Assembly: GCA_017396395.1 (NCBI GenBank)
Contig: JAFQMF010000013.1
Coordinates: forward strand, 105,161-169,160
Source of the DNA: Clostridia bacterium
Lineage (GTDB): Bacteria; Bacillota; Clostridia; RUG12999
Direction: 5' to 3'
DNA length: 64,000 nucleotides
Shown: positions 47,379 to 55,556 of the stretch, in pieces
How the letters are laid out: each line of letters starts with the position of its first letter
Position numbering within the stretch: position 1 is the stretch's first letter
Notes under the pieces: model-generated
The model's input: the letters and a program-made list of their open reading frames with translations, nothing else
What the model was told of the DNA's origin: nothing
Database searches by the model: none
Position numbers and translations under genes: made by a program

Positions 47379-47472
47379 GCTGTCTCTTTCAGCCAAGCGT
47401 TATACTATGCCACCAGTAAGGCATTACAATTCCCTCAGGAATTTATATCGCTAAATTCAACTTTGTTGAATT
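47379..47472. repeat. Cluster of small hairpins (site B)
   Basis: Four hairpins follow each other: GCTG/CAGC (47379-47393), ATGCC/GGCAT (47407-47424), AATTCC-CTCA-GGAATT (47428-47443) and AATTCAAC-TTT-GTTGAATT (47454-47472). The last is preceded by GCTAAATT, a string that also links hairpins at site C. Confidence 0.6.
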
Positions 47473-47594
47473 CATTTTATCACAAATTTATTTCTTTTTC
47501 AACAAATTTAACAAAGCTTTAAAAATTTGTTTACAATTAGCAATATTCAAATAGTCCATTTGTTATAAAAAGCCCGTTTAAACCTATTTTAAGG

Positions 47595-47623
47595 TTGACA
47601 AAGATTTACTTTTGTAGTAAAAT
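47595..47623 (+). promoter_or_regulatory. Promoter of the beta-glucosidase gene
   Basis: TTGACA (47595-47600), a 17-bp spacer and TAAAAT (47618-47623). Confidence 0.87.
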
Positions 47624-47675
47624 TAAGTATATTATAAGATGAAAAATTATATGCATTTTTATTAGGAGGCTTATT

Positions 47676-49835
47676 ATGACAAATCCTGAAAAAAACTTTG
47701 ATGCAAAAATTGAAGATATTCTCAGTAAGCTGACCTTAAAAGAGAAAATTGGTCAGCTTAATATGCAGGTTTCTCCCAGAAATGATCAGGCTTTAGCAGA
47801 CATTATGGACCAGCTTCGCCGTGGCGAATTTGGGTCAATGATACTTGCAAATTCCGATACTGCCGGAAATGATGCTCCCGAATCGGTAAATACTGCTATG
47901 TGCAACAAGGTTCAAAAAATTGCTGTCGAGGAAGGCCCACACGGTATTCCTATTATTTACGGACGTGATATTATTCATGGTTACCGCACTATTTTCCCTA
48001 TTCCGCTTGCTGCATCAGCCTCTTTTAACGATGAGCTTGTGGAAAAAGCGGCAAGATACAGTGCCATTGAAGCCTCTGCAGTAGGTGTTCACTGGACATT
48101 TTCTCCTATGCTGGATATGTGTCACGATCCAAGATACGGCAGAATTATTGAAGGTCCAGGAGAGGACCCTGTTGTAGGAAGACATATGGCAAAATCTATG
48201 ATTAAGGGGTATCAGAACGGAGATGTTTCAAAGGAAGATTCTCTTTTAACCTGTGCAAAGCACTTTGTAGGTTATGGTGCATCAGAAGGCGGAAGAGATT
48301 ACTACCGCACCGAAATTGCTCCCTATACTCTTTATAACTATTACATACCCGCTTTCCGTGAGGCAGTAAATGCAGGGGTAGATACCGTTATGCCCTCCTT
48401 TAACGACATCAGCGGTGAGCCTGTATCAGGAAGCAAGCACTATTTAACAGATGTGCTTCGCAAGGATTTAGGCTTTGAAGGTCTTTTGGTTTCTGACTGG
48501 GCAGCCGTACACTATCTTGCTGACCAGGGAATAACAGCAAATGACAAGGAAAGTACTGAAGTAGGTATCAATGCAGGTATGGAAATTGATATGTGCGATA
48601 ACTGCTTTATTAACAATCTGGAGGAATTAATAAATGAGGGCAAGGTTTCCATGGAAACTCTTGATAATGCAGTAAGGTCAGTACTTCGTCTTAAGTTTAA
48701 AAAGAATTTATTTGAAAATCCATATTGCAAAATGCCTCAGGTTGACAGAACCGAGCATTTAAAATGTGCCAAGGAGTTAGCAAGTGAATGTATGGTGCTT
48801 CTTAAAAATGAAGGGAATGTTCTTCCCCTTCCTAAAGATAAGAGAATTGGTCTTTTAGGTCCTTTTGTACACGAAAAGAGAGCACTTCTGGGCAGTTGGT
48901 GCAGTAATGGTAAAGAAGCAGAAACTCCTTCTCTTTGCGAGAAAATGTTAGAAAAATTCGGTGCTGATAAAATTATTACAGAAAATAATCACACAGAGAT
49001 TGATGATGTGGCATCTGCAGTTATATTCCATTCAGATATATTAGTGCTTGCACTTGGGGAAAGCCACAGAGTTACAGGGGAAAGACGTTCTCTTTCAGAT
49101 ATTACTCTTACTCCATCACAAAAAGCACTTGTCAAAAAAGCAAAGGCATCAGGCAAAAAGGTTGTGGGTGTATTCTTCTGCGGACGTCCTCTTGCACTTG
49201 AAGGAATAGCTGAATATCTTGATGCAGTTCTTTACGCATGGCACGCAGGAAGTGAAACAGCTTCTGCGGCAGCCGACATTTTGTATGGTGATATTGTTCC
49301 CAGTGGTAAAACGGTTATAACCTTCCCAAGACAGGTTGGACATATTCCAATGTATTACAATGCTACCAAAAACCGTTTTAACTGTTATTATGGTTCATAT
49401 GCAGATTTCAGCTACGAGGACAGCACTGCTACTCCTTACTATCCCTTCGGCTATGGACTTTCTTATACAACCTTTGAATATTCACCTGTTAAAACAGATG
49501 TAAGTGAAATTTCATTAGAGGATGTTCAAAAGGGCAAGAAAATAACCTGCAGTGTAACTGTTACCAATACAGGCGATTACGACGGCAAAGAAACTGTACA
49601 GCTTTATCTTAGGGATGTAGTTGGCAAAATGATGCGTCCTTACAGAGAACTTAAGGACTATAACAAAATTTTCCTTAAAAAGGGCGAAAGCAAAACTGTG
49701 GAATTTACTATCGGTTATGATGAGCTTGGCTACTATTTGGCCGACGGAAGTTATATCCTTGAAAAGGGTGACTTTGAAGTTTTAATCGGGGAAAATTCTC
49801 TTACCAAAAATCTTGCAAAAATAAAAGTTATATAA
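47676..49835 (+). CDS. Glycoside hydrolase family 3 beta-glucosidase
   Basis: The 719-residue protein has the GH3 TIM-barrel domain with the nucleophile D274 in LLVSDWAAVH and the KHFVGYGASEGGRDY motif. The alpha/beta sandwich (about 370-570) and a C-terminal fibronectin type III-like domain (about 625-710) follow. There is no signal peptide, so it acts inside the cell on imported beta-glucosides. AGGAGG precedes the ATG; it is a single-gene unit. Confidence 0.95.
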   Translation: MTNPEKNFDAKIEDILSKLTLKEKIGQLNMQVSPRNDQALADIMDQLRRGEFGSMILANSDTAGNDAPESVNTAMCNKVQKIAVEEGPHGIPIIYGRDIIHGYRTIFPIPLAASASFNDELVEKAARYSAIEASAVGVHWTFSPMLDMCHDPRYGRIIEGPGEDPVVGRHMAKSMIKGYQNGDVSKEDSLLTCAKHFVGYGASEGGRDYYRTEIAPYTLYNYYIPAFREAVNAGVDTVMPSFNDISGEPVSGSKHYLTDVLRKDLGFEGLLVSDWAAVHYLADQGITANDKESTEVGINAGMEIDMCDNCFINNLEELINEGKVSMETLDNAVRSVLRLKFKKNLFENPYCKMPQVDRTEHLKCAKELASECMVLLKNEGNVLPLPKDKRIGLLGPFVHEKRALLGSWCSNGKEAETPSLCEKMLEKFGADKIITENNHTEIDDVASAVIFHSDILVLALGESHRVTGERRSLSDITLTPSQKALVKKAKASGKKVVGVFFCGRPLALEGIAEYLDAVLYAWHAGSETASAAADILYGDIVPSGKTVITFPRQVGHIPMYYNATKNRFNCYYGSYADFSYEDSTATPYYPFGYGLSYTTFEYSPVKTDVSEISLEDVQKGKKITCSVTVTNTGDYDGKETVQLYLRDVVGKMMRPYRELKDYNKIFLKKGESKTVEFTIGYDELGYYLADGSYILEKGDFEVLIGENSLTKNLAKIKVI

Positions 49836-49841
49836 ATACTT

Positions 49842-49871
49842 ACAGTCGGGATAATCTCCCGACTGTTTTTA
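49842..49871 (+). terminator. Terminator after the beta-glucosidase gene
   Basis: A perfect 10-bp stem (ACAGTCGGGA/TCCCGACTGT) with a five-base loop, then TTTTTA. Confidence 0.92.
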
Positions 49872-49933
49872 TAGTTTAAAAAGAGAAAAAAATCTATATT
49901 TTTATTGATTTTTAAAGGGGTTTATGCTATAAT

Positions 49934-50130
49934 GATTTCATCGAAGATGAAATCAGCTAAATTTGCCTACGGCGAGCTAAATGTGCTGATGCACGTTAAA
50001 TTGCTACGTAGCTAAATTGACCTTTGGTCAGCAAAAAGGCGAATTTTATTTAGCTACTTGCGAAGCAAATTATTTGGCTATGAAGCGATAGCGGAATAAT
50101 TTAGCTTTGAACGAAGTTCGAAATTTAGCT
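49934..50130. repeat. Hairpin array with GCTAAATT linkers (site C)
   Basis: Successive hairpins are GATTTCATC-GAA-GATGAAATC (49934-49954), GCC-TAC-GGC (49965), GTGC-TGAT-GCAC (49983), GCTACGTAGC (50003), TGACC-TTT-GGTCA (50018), TTGC-GAA-GCAA (50058), GCTAT/ATAGC (50077) and GAAC-GAA-GTTC (50109). The left half is linked by GCTAAAT(T) at 49956, 49976 and 50011. The right half carries the complement AATTTAGC at 50098 and 50122. No gene is visible. Confidence 0.75.
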
Positions 50131-50154
50131 AAAAAGCGTGACATCTACATCGTT

Positions 50155-50347
50155 CACTGATTCTATAAGAATTTCATCAAATAGATGAAATCAATGAATA
50201 ATGAAGTCGCTACACTGATGAATATTGAATAATGAAAAATTAACGAAGAAAATCGCAAAGCGATTTTCAACCACAATTATTCATTATCCATTATTAATTA
50301 TTCATTTGAGTTTAATGGCACATTGAACGAAACGAGCACTGATTCTA
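50155..50347. repeat. MITE-like inverted-repeat element bounded by 11-bp direct repeats
   Basis: CACTGATTCTA occurs at 50155-50165 and again at 50337-50347. Between them are a hairpin ATTTCATC/GATGAAAT (50171-50191), a 9-bp hairpin GAAAATCGC-AAA-GCGATTTTC (50248-50268), and A/T-rich arms (around 50214-50240 and 50274-50306) built from TGAATAAT and ATTATTCA strings that can pair. There is no coding capacity. It lies just upstream of ddh. Confidence 0.5.
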
Positions 50348-50382
50348 AAATAATATAAACAGATTTTCGGAGGTTTTAAAAT

Positions 50383-51366
50383 ATGATTAGAATTGGAATA
50401 CTGGGTTATGGTAATCTGGGCAAAGGAATTGAAGCATCGGTAATTCAAAATCCCGATATGGAGCTTAAGTATATTTTCACAAGAAGAGACCCTTTATCTT
50501 TGGATTTTAGGTCAAAGACTGCACAGGCTTGTCATATTGATGATATAGAATCTAAAAAAGATGAAATTGATGTGCTTATTCTTTGCGGAGGAAGTGCAAC
50601 GGATTTGCCTTTGCAGTCACCTAAAATGGCTGAAATGTTTAACATTGTTGACAGCTTTGATACTCACGCAAAAATTCCCCAGCATTTTGAAAATGTAGAT
50701 AGCTCTGCCAAAAAAGGGAAACATACTGCTATAATTTCTGTAGGCTGGGATCCAGGACTTTTCTCTGTAATGCGTCTTTACTCTGGAGCTGTTCTGCCTG
50801 CAGGCAAGGACTACACTTTCTGGGGCAGAGGAGTAAGTCAAGGACATTCAGATGCAATCCGCAGAATTGAAGGTGTGATAGATGCAAAGCAATATACTGT
50901 CCCTGTGGAAAAAGCGGTGCAGAATGTGCGGGATGGAAAAATGCCTGAATTCACTACCCGCGAAAAGCACACAAGAGAGTGCTATGTAGTGGCAGAGGAA
51001 GGTGCGGATTTAGCCCGCATTGAAAGTGAAATTAAAAATATGCCTAACTATTTTGCTGATTATGATACTACTGTGCATTTTGTATCACTTGATACTCTTA
51101 AAAAAGAGCATAGCGGTATTCCTCACGGAGGAATGGTAATCCGCAGCGGTAAAACAGGACTGGAAAATGAAAACGCACATACTATAGAATTTTCATTGAA
51201 ACTGGATTCTAATCCACAATTTACATCAAATGTACTCACTGCCTATGCAAGAGCAGCATATCGTATGAGCAAGGAAGGCTCTTTTGGATGTAAAACAATA
51301 TTTGATATTCCCCCTGCCTATATTTCACCAATATCCGGCGATGAGCTTAGAAAAAATCTTCTTTAA
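50383..51366 (+). CDS. ddh: meso-Diaminopimelate D-dehydrogenase
   Basis: The 327-residue protein has an N-terminal NADP-binding fold (IGILGYGNLGKGIE) and the Ddh signatures SFDTHAKIP, SVGWDPGLFSVMR and GRGVSQGHSDAIRRI. It makes meso-DAP from tetrahydrodipicolinate in one step, for peptidoglycan and lysine. CGGAGG precedes the ATG. It is not next to other lysine genes. Confidence 0.96.
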   Translation: MIRIGILGYGNLGKGIEASVIQNPDMELKYIFTRRDPLSLDFRSKTAQACHIDDIESKKDEIDVLILCGGSATDLPLQSPKMAEMFNIVDSFDTHAKIPQHFENVDSSAKKGKHTAIISVGWDPGLFSVMRLYSGAVLPAGKDYTFWGRGVSQGHSDAIRRIEGVIDAKQYTVPVEKAVQNVRDGKMPEFTTREKHTRECYVVAEEGADLARIESEIKNMPNYFADYDTTVHFVSLDTLKKEHSGIPHGGMVIRSGKTGLENENAHTIEFSLKLDSNPQFTSNVLTAYARAAYRMSKEGSFGCKTIFDIPPAYISPISGDELRKNLL

Positions 51367-51380
51367 AAGAAGTATTATTT

Positions 51381-51522
51381 ATGGCTAAATTCAAAGCCGG
51401 AATAACAGGCAACTTTAATGCACTTTTATATAAAATTAAAAATGGTTTTTTAAATGGAATCATTTTTGCTTCACTAAAAAGGTGTGGGCGATTTTAAGAG
51501 TGATATTGCAAGGTGCATATAA
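51381..51522 (+). pseudogene. Frameshifted remnant of a DUF6054 family gene
   Basis: Translation from the ATG at 51381 gives MAKFKAGITGNFNALLYKIK, then NGFLNGIIFASLKR, close to my memory of DUF6054 N-termini (MAKF...GDFD..L..I..GILNGS.SASLE). That frame stops at TAA after 38 residues. The neighbouring frame continues the family pattern as GDFKSDIARCI before a stop at 51520-51522. The switch falls near AAAAAGG, so a one-base indel plus truncation is likely. Family identity is from recall. Confidence 0.6.
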
Positions 51523-51549
51523 TTTAATTTTTCTTTTTAACTTGTATTC

Positions 51550-51579
51550 AGCCACGCTACAGTCGCGTGGCTTTTCTTT
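51550..51579 (+). terminator. Terminator downstream of ddh and the remnant
   Basis: AGCCACGC pairs with GCGTGGCT around a seven-base loop, then TTTCTTT. Confidence 0.85.
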
Positions 51580-51661
51580 ATAAAATAATTTTATTCTTTT
51601 TCTTTAATACATAAGGCACTTGCAGGCTTATCCCCTTGTTCAATATATATTTTTGTTACTT

Positions 51662-52552
51662 TTATTTTTCAAAATTCAACAGATATTGCATATCTTCAGG
51701 CAAGGATGCTGTAATAGTCATTTTTTCACCTGTAATAGGATGAACAAAAGCTATTTCCTTCATATGAAGCATATGTCTTGGAAAATTCTTGCTTTCTGTA
51801 CCGTAAAGAAAATCTCCCAGCAGAGGATGTCCTATATATGACATATGCACCCGTATCTGATGTGTTCGTCCGGTAAGAGTTTCCACCTCCACCACAGAAT
51901 ATTTTTCATTATTTTGAAGGAAAATATTTTCAAATATTTTTTTATAACGGGTTATGGCTTTTTTCCCTTCTGCGTTTACTTCCCGCTTTATAATACTTCC
52001 CTCAGCCCTTGCAATAGGCTGATTTATTTCTCCTTGGTTTTCTGTGCTTCCTTCAACTATTGCAATATATTTTTTACTTATACTACCCTCTTTAAACTGT
52101 TTTGCAAGCTGATTTTGCACATATTTATTTTTCGCAATAAGAACTATTCCGCTGGTATTTGCATCCAGCCGTCCCGGAATATTTACACAAGCTTTTTCCC
52201 CTTTTTCCATAAAATAACCTGCAACAAAATTTCCAAGAGTATTCTCTCTGTGTCCCGCACTTGGGTGACAAGGCAAATAGGGAGGTTTATTTACCGCTAA
52301 AATGCAGTCATCTTCAAAAAGCAAATGAAGGCTTCCCTTTTGAGGAAGTATGGAGCTTTCCTCACAAGGAAAAACAACACTTACAATATCCCCTGTAACT
52401 ATCTCGCAGTTTAGATTTTGGGGAATACCATTTACATATATTCCACCTTTTCTTTTTAAAAGTGACAATTGACGAGAAGAAAAGCCTTGTCCCTCACGCA
52501 AAAAGTTGCGGACAAAGCTTTTGTTAAAATTGCTATTTACTATAAAATCCAT
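51662..52552 (-). CDS. RluA family RNA pseudouridine synthase
   Basis: The 296-residue protein has an N-terminal S4-like region (about 15-70) and the catalytic motif GRLDANTSGIVLIAKN with the active aspartate, plus GRTHQIRVHMSYIGHPLLGD. It isomerises uridine in rRNA or tRNA; the exact site cannot be told. Its ATG overlaps the veg stop codon. Confidence 0.93.
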   Translation of the reverse strand: MDFIVNSNFNKSFVRNFLREGQGFSSRQLSLLKRKGGIYVNGIPQNLNCEIVTGDIVSVVFPCEESSILPQKGSLHLLFEDDCILAVNKPPYLPCHPSAGHRENTLGNFVAGYFMEKGEKACVNIPGRLDANTSGIVLIAKNKYVQNQLAKQFKEGSISKKYIAIVEGSTENQGEINQPIARAEGSIIKREVNAEGKKAITRYKKIFENIFLQNNEKYSVVEVETLTGRTHQIRVHMSYIGHPLLGDFLYGTESKNFPRHMLHMKEIAFVHPITGEKMTITASLPEDMQYLLNFEK

Positions 52553-52797
52553 TATCTGTAAAGGGCAACCTCTACATTGTGAGTAAGTACATCTATGTAA
52601 CTGTAGGAAATTCTGCTTGTTTCCTTATTGGTTGCCTGAGGGTTTTCATATCTTACCACAAAAACATTAGGATAAGACTCCTCTATAACACCCTTGCAAA
52701 CTGCAAAACGGTTTCTTCCTTCCTTACTTGTAACTTTTACTCTTCTGCCAATATTGCTTTCAATACTTTTTTTAATGCTTTCTACCACTGCCTGCAC
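52552..52797 (-). CDS. veg: Veg family protein
   Basis: I start at the GTG at 52797, nine bases after AGGAG; a TTG at 52806 is too close to that site. The 81-residue product has the Veg signature NIGRRVKVTSKEGRNR and ends VLTHNVEVALYR. Veg is a small SH3-like protein tied to biofilm and spore outgrowth in Bacillus. A perfect promoter lies upstream with a leader of about 80 bases. Confidence 0.9.
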   Translation of the reverse strand: MQAVVESIKKSIESNIGRRVKVTSKEGRNRFAVCKGVIEESYPNVFVVRYENPQATNKETSRISYSYIDVLTHNVEVALYR

Positions 52798-52884
52798 CAG
52801 AACCAACTCCTATACAATATAATGTGGGGTATGCGAAATAATGAAATACACTGCTTTATATTAATTTGTAATCAATATGTAATA

Positions 52885-52913
52885 ATTATATCACAATATA
52901 TAGTATTTGTCAA
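52885..52913 (-). promoter_or_regulatory. Consensus promoter of veg
   Basis: On the reverse strand TTGACA (52908-52913), a 17-bp spacer and TATAAT (52885-52890). Confidence 0.92.
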
Positions 52914-53065
52914 TACCAAATAAGGTAAATATTGTATTATATAGATTTTTTATGTAATATTACTGAAATTTTTTGATTTTTTTATCCAAAATAAACCAAG
53001 AATAAGAACTACAATATATTGTAAAACTAAAATAGCAGACTTATAAAAAAGGCAGGTGTTACTTT

Positions 53066-54256
53066 ATTAAAAAAAGGCTTTTAACACTTTTCGTAGGTTT
53101 CTGCTGTTATGCCCTTTACGGAGGCATAATATATTCTGAAATTCCGGAGAAAATAGTTTGCATTGAGGGAGAAAACATTTCCCTTCGTTCTTTCTCCCCT
53201 TCTTTTACTGGAGAATATGTATCTGTTTCAGAAATTTCCCAGTCCGGAGCAAAATTTGAAAAAGAAAATTTTGCTACTGTAAAACTGTGCGGGCTGATTC
53301 CCATAAAAACCCTTTCAGTTAAAACTGTTCCTTCCGCTACTGTAAATCCTGGCGGAAGACTGGTAGGCATTAAGCTTTTTACAAAGGGTGTACTGGTAAT
53401 TTCCACCGACTCTTTTACAGATGAAAGCGGAAAAGCACAAAGCCCTGCTCTTTCTGCAGGTATTAAACCGGGTGATATTATAACAGAAATAAATAATAAC
53501 CCTATAACCTGTGCTGAAGATATGGATTTATATTTAACAAAAAATCCCGCAAAAGTTACCATACTTCGGGAAGATGAGGAATTTTCATTAACCGCTTATC
53601 CCAAAACAGATCCCCGTGACGGAAAGGAAAAGCTGGGAGTATGGATTAGAGATTCCTGTGCGGGAATAGGAACTCTTACTTTTTACCGTCCTGATAATGG
53701 AAAATATACTGCACTAGGTCACGCTCTTACGGACAGCGACACAGGAAACCCCTATATAGTATCCGGAGGAGAGCTTACAGGTGCATCGGTACTTTCTGTT
53801 ACTAAGGGTAAAAAAGGAGCTCCCGGAGAACTTTGTGGACTTCTTTCAAATAATAATATTATCGGGGATATACAGAAAAATACTATGGGAGGCATCTGTG
53901 GAAATTTTTACGACGAAAGTATAAAAAATTCTTTTACCGCTCAGTTGGCCCCCAGAAGTGAAGTTATGCCCGGAAAAGCGTATATCCTTTCCTGCGTCCG
54001 AGGAACAACCGTAGAAAAGTTTGAAATTGAAATTGAAAAGGTAAACGACAGCGGTGAAAGCTCCTCAAAGGATTTGCTTATTCGTGTAACTGATAATATT
54101 TTAATTGAACAAACGGGTGGAATTGTTCAGGGAATGAGCGGAAGTCCCATAATTCAGAATGACAAGCTTGTAGGTGCAGTTACTCACGTTTTTGTAAATG
54201 ACCCTACAAGAGGCTACGGAATTTTTATAGACAAAATGTTTAAGGAAATTGAATAA
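53066..54256 (+). CDS. spoIVB: SpoIVB peptidase, apparent ATT start codon
   Basis: The first in-frame ATG is at 53522, but the frame is open back to 53036 and codes for the expected N-terminus. From ATT at 53066, with AGGTG eight bases upstream, it reads (M)KKRLLTLFVGFCCYALYGG as a membrane anchor. A PDZ domain (about 95-175) and an S55 peptidase domain follow. The catalytic set H219, D343, S358 (GMSGSP) and T373 is complete, with D-S and D-T spacings like B. subtilis SpoIVB. It signals from the forespore to activate sigma-K. spo0A and recN are not adjacent. Confidence 0.82.
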   Translation: MKKRLLTLFVGFCCYALYGGIIYSEIPEKIVCIEGENISLRSFSPSFTGEYVSVSEISQSGAKFEKENFATVKLCGLIPIKTLSVKTVPSATVNPGGRLVGIKLFTKGVLVISTDSFTDESGKAQSPALSAGIKPGDIITEINNNPITCAEDMDLYLTKNPAKVTILREDEEFSLTAYPKTDPRDGKEKLGVWIRDSCAGIGTLTFYRPDNGKYTALGHALTDSDTGNPYIVSGGELTGASVLSVTKGKKGAPGELCGLLSNNNIIGDIQKNTMGGICGNFYDESIKNSFTAQLAPRSEVMPGKAYILSCVRGTTVEKFEIEIEKVNDSGESSSKDLLIRVTDNILIEQTGGIVQGMSGSPIIQNDKLVGAVTHVFVNDPTRGYGIFIDKMFKEIE

Positions 54257-54259
54257 TTT

Positions 54260-54298
54260 AAAAGATGGCATAATAATTTTATCATTATGCCATCTTTT
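54260..54298. terminator. Bidirectional terminator after spoIVB
   Basis: A perfect 15-bp stem (AAAAGATGGCATAAT and complement) with a nine-base loop lies between converging genes. Confidence 0.92.
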
Positions 54299-54312
54299 TA
54301 CATTTTTCATTT

Positions 54313-55554
54313 TTACTGTTTTTCAATTGCATTTGCAAGCATAAGCTTAATTCGGTTTTCCTGATTTACCTGCGTTGCTCCTGCATCATAATCTATAGCA
54401 ACAATATTTACATTTTTATTTTTCTCTTTAATAGGTTTCATCATACCTTTTCCGCAAATATGATTAGGCAAACACCCAAAAGGCTGAGTACAAATAATAT
54501 TTTCCACTCCCTGATGGGCAAGCTCCAGCATTTCTGCAGTAAGAAGCCAGCCTTCACCCATTTTTGTGCCAATGCCAATATATCCTTTCACAAGAGAAAC
54601 TGTAGTCATAAAAGGAGTAGGAGGCATAAACCTGCCGTGAGCATTTATTGCATCTATAATCTGTTGCTGTTTTTTTAAAAGAACGTTAAGCACGGCTTTA
54701 TATGCATAAGAAATTCCTTTATTTATTCCATAAAGCTTGGCATCCAAAATGGGGTTATATATGCAGTAAAGAAGAAAATCCAACAATCCCGGAACAACAA
54801 CCTCTGCTCCCTCATTATAAAGAAACTCCTCTAAATTGTTATTTCCAAGGGGAGAATATTTTACAAAAATTTCCCCTACAATTCCCACCTTTATTTTATC
54901 CTTCTTTTCATACGGAATTTCTCCGAATTCCTTTATAATTTGTCTATAGTTTTCAAGCACCTTTCTTTTGCTTATATGAAGACGGGCAAGTTCAATTTCC
55001 AGACTGTGCATCCACTTTTCCGAAAGTGCAACCGCTTCCCCCTTGTTTTTCTCGTAAGGCTTTACCTGATTTACCAGACTCATAAGTAAATCTCCGTACA
55101 GTACTCCTTGTATCATTTTAATAAGTCTGGGAGCTGTCAGCTTCATACCTGAATGTTTTTCTATGCCTGCTATGCCAAAGGAAATAACAGGAATATGTCC
55201 AAGTCCCGCCTTTTTAAGTGCTTTTCTTAAAAGAGAAATGTAGTTCGATGCTCTGCACCCTCCCCCTGTCTGGAACAGCATCAAGGCTATTTTATTAATG
55301 TTGTATTTTCCGCTTTGAAGTGCATTTATAAGCTGACCAATAACTAAAATTGCAGGATAGCAGGTGTCGTTATGTACATATTTAAGTCCTGTATCCACTA
55401 CCTGCTTACCGCTTGTGTCAAGAATTTCTGTTTTGTAGCCATAGTTTGAAAGAACCCTTGTAACAAGCTTAAAATGTATGGGCAACATTGTGGGAATAAG
55501 AATTGTATAGTCCTTAATCATATCTTTGGTAAATTCAATATATTCACCCTTCAT
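54313..55554 (-). CDS. Acyl-CoA dehydratase activase-related protein, C-terminal component
   Basis: The 413-residue protein has conserved cysteines in HNDTCYPAILVIGQL, TGGGCRASNY and QPFGCLPNHICGKGMMK, which recall the HgdB/HgdC-related proteins that bind iron-sulfur clusters. It matches the last third of the ~1400-residue 2-hydroxyacyl-CoA dehydratase-type activase proteins of Clostridia. It starts 2 bases after the 981-residue activase gene, with the ribosome site inside that gene. The substrate is unknown. Confidence 0.8.
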   Translation of the reverse strand: MKGEYIEFTKDMIKDYTILIPTMLPIHFKLVTRVLSNYGYKTEILDTSGKQVVDTGLKYVHNDTCYPAILVIGQLINALQSGKYNINKIALMLFQTGGGCRASNYISLLRKALKKAGLGHIPVISFGIAGIEKHSGMKLTAPRLIKMIQGVLYGDLLMSLVNQVKPYEKNKGEAVALSEKWMHSLEIELARLHISKRKVLENYRQIIKEFGEIPYEKKDKIKVGIVGEIFVKYSPLGNNNLEEFLYNEGAEVVVPGLLDFLLYCIYNPILDAKLYGINKGISYAYKAVLNVLLKKQQQIIDAINAHGRFMPPTPFMTTVSLVKGYIGIGTKMGEGWLLTAEMLELAHQGVENIICTQPFGCLPNHICGKGMMKPIKEKNKNVNIVAIDYDAGATQVNQENRIKLMLANAIEKQ

Positions 55555-55556
55555 TA

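Noticed and set aside
53522-54256. Short spoIVB starting at the ATG at 53522
   Set aside because: It would cut through the PDZ domain and lose the membrane anchor, although the upstream frame is open and encodes both.
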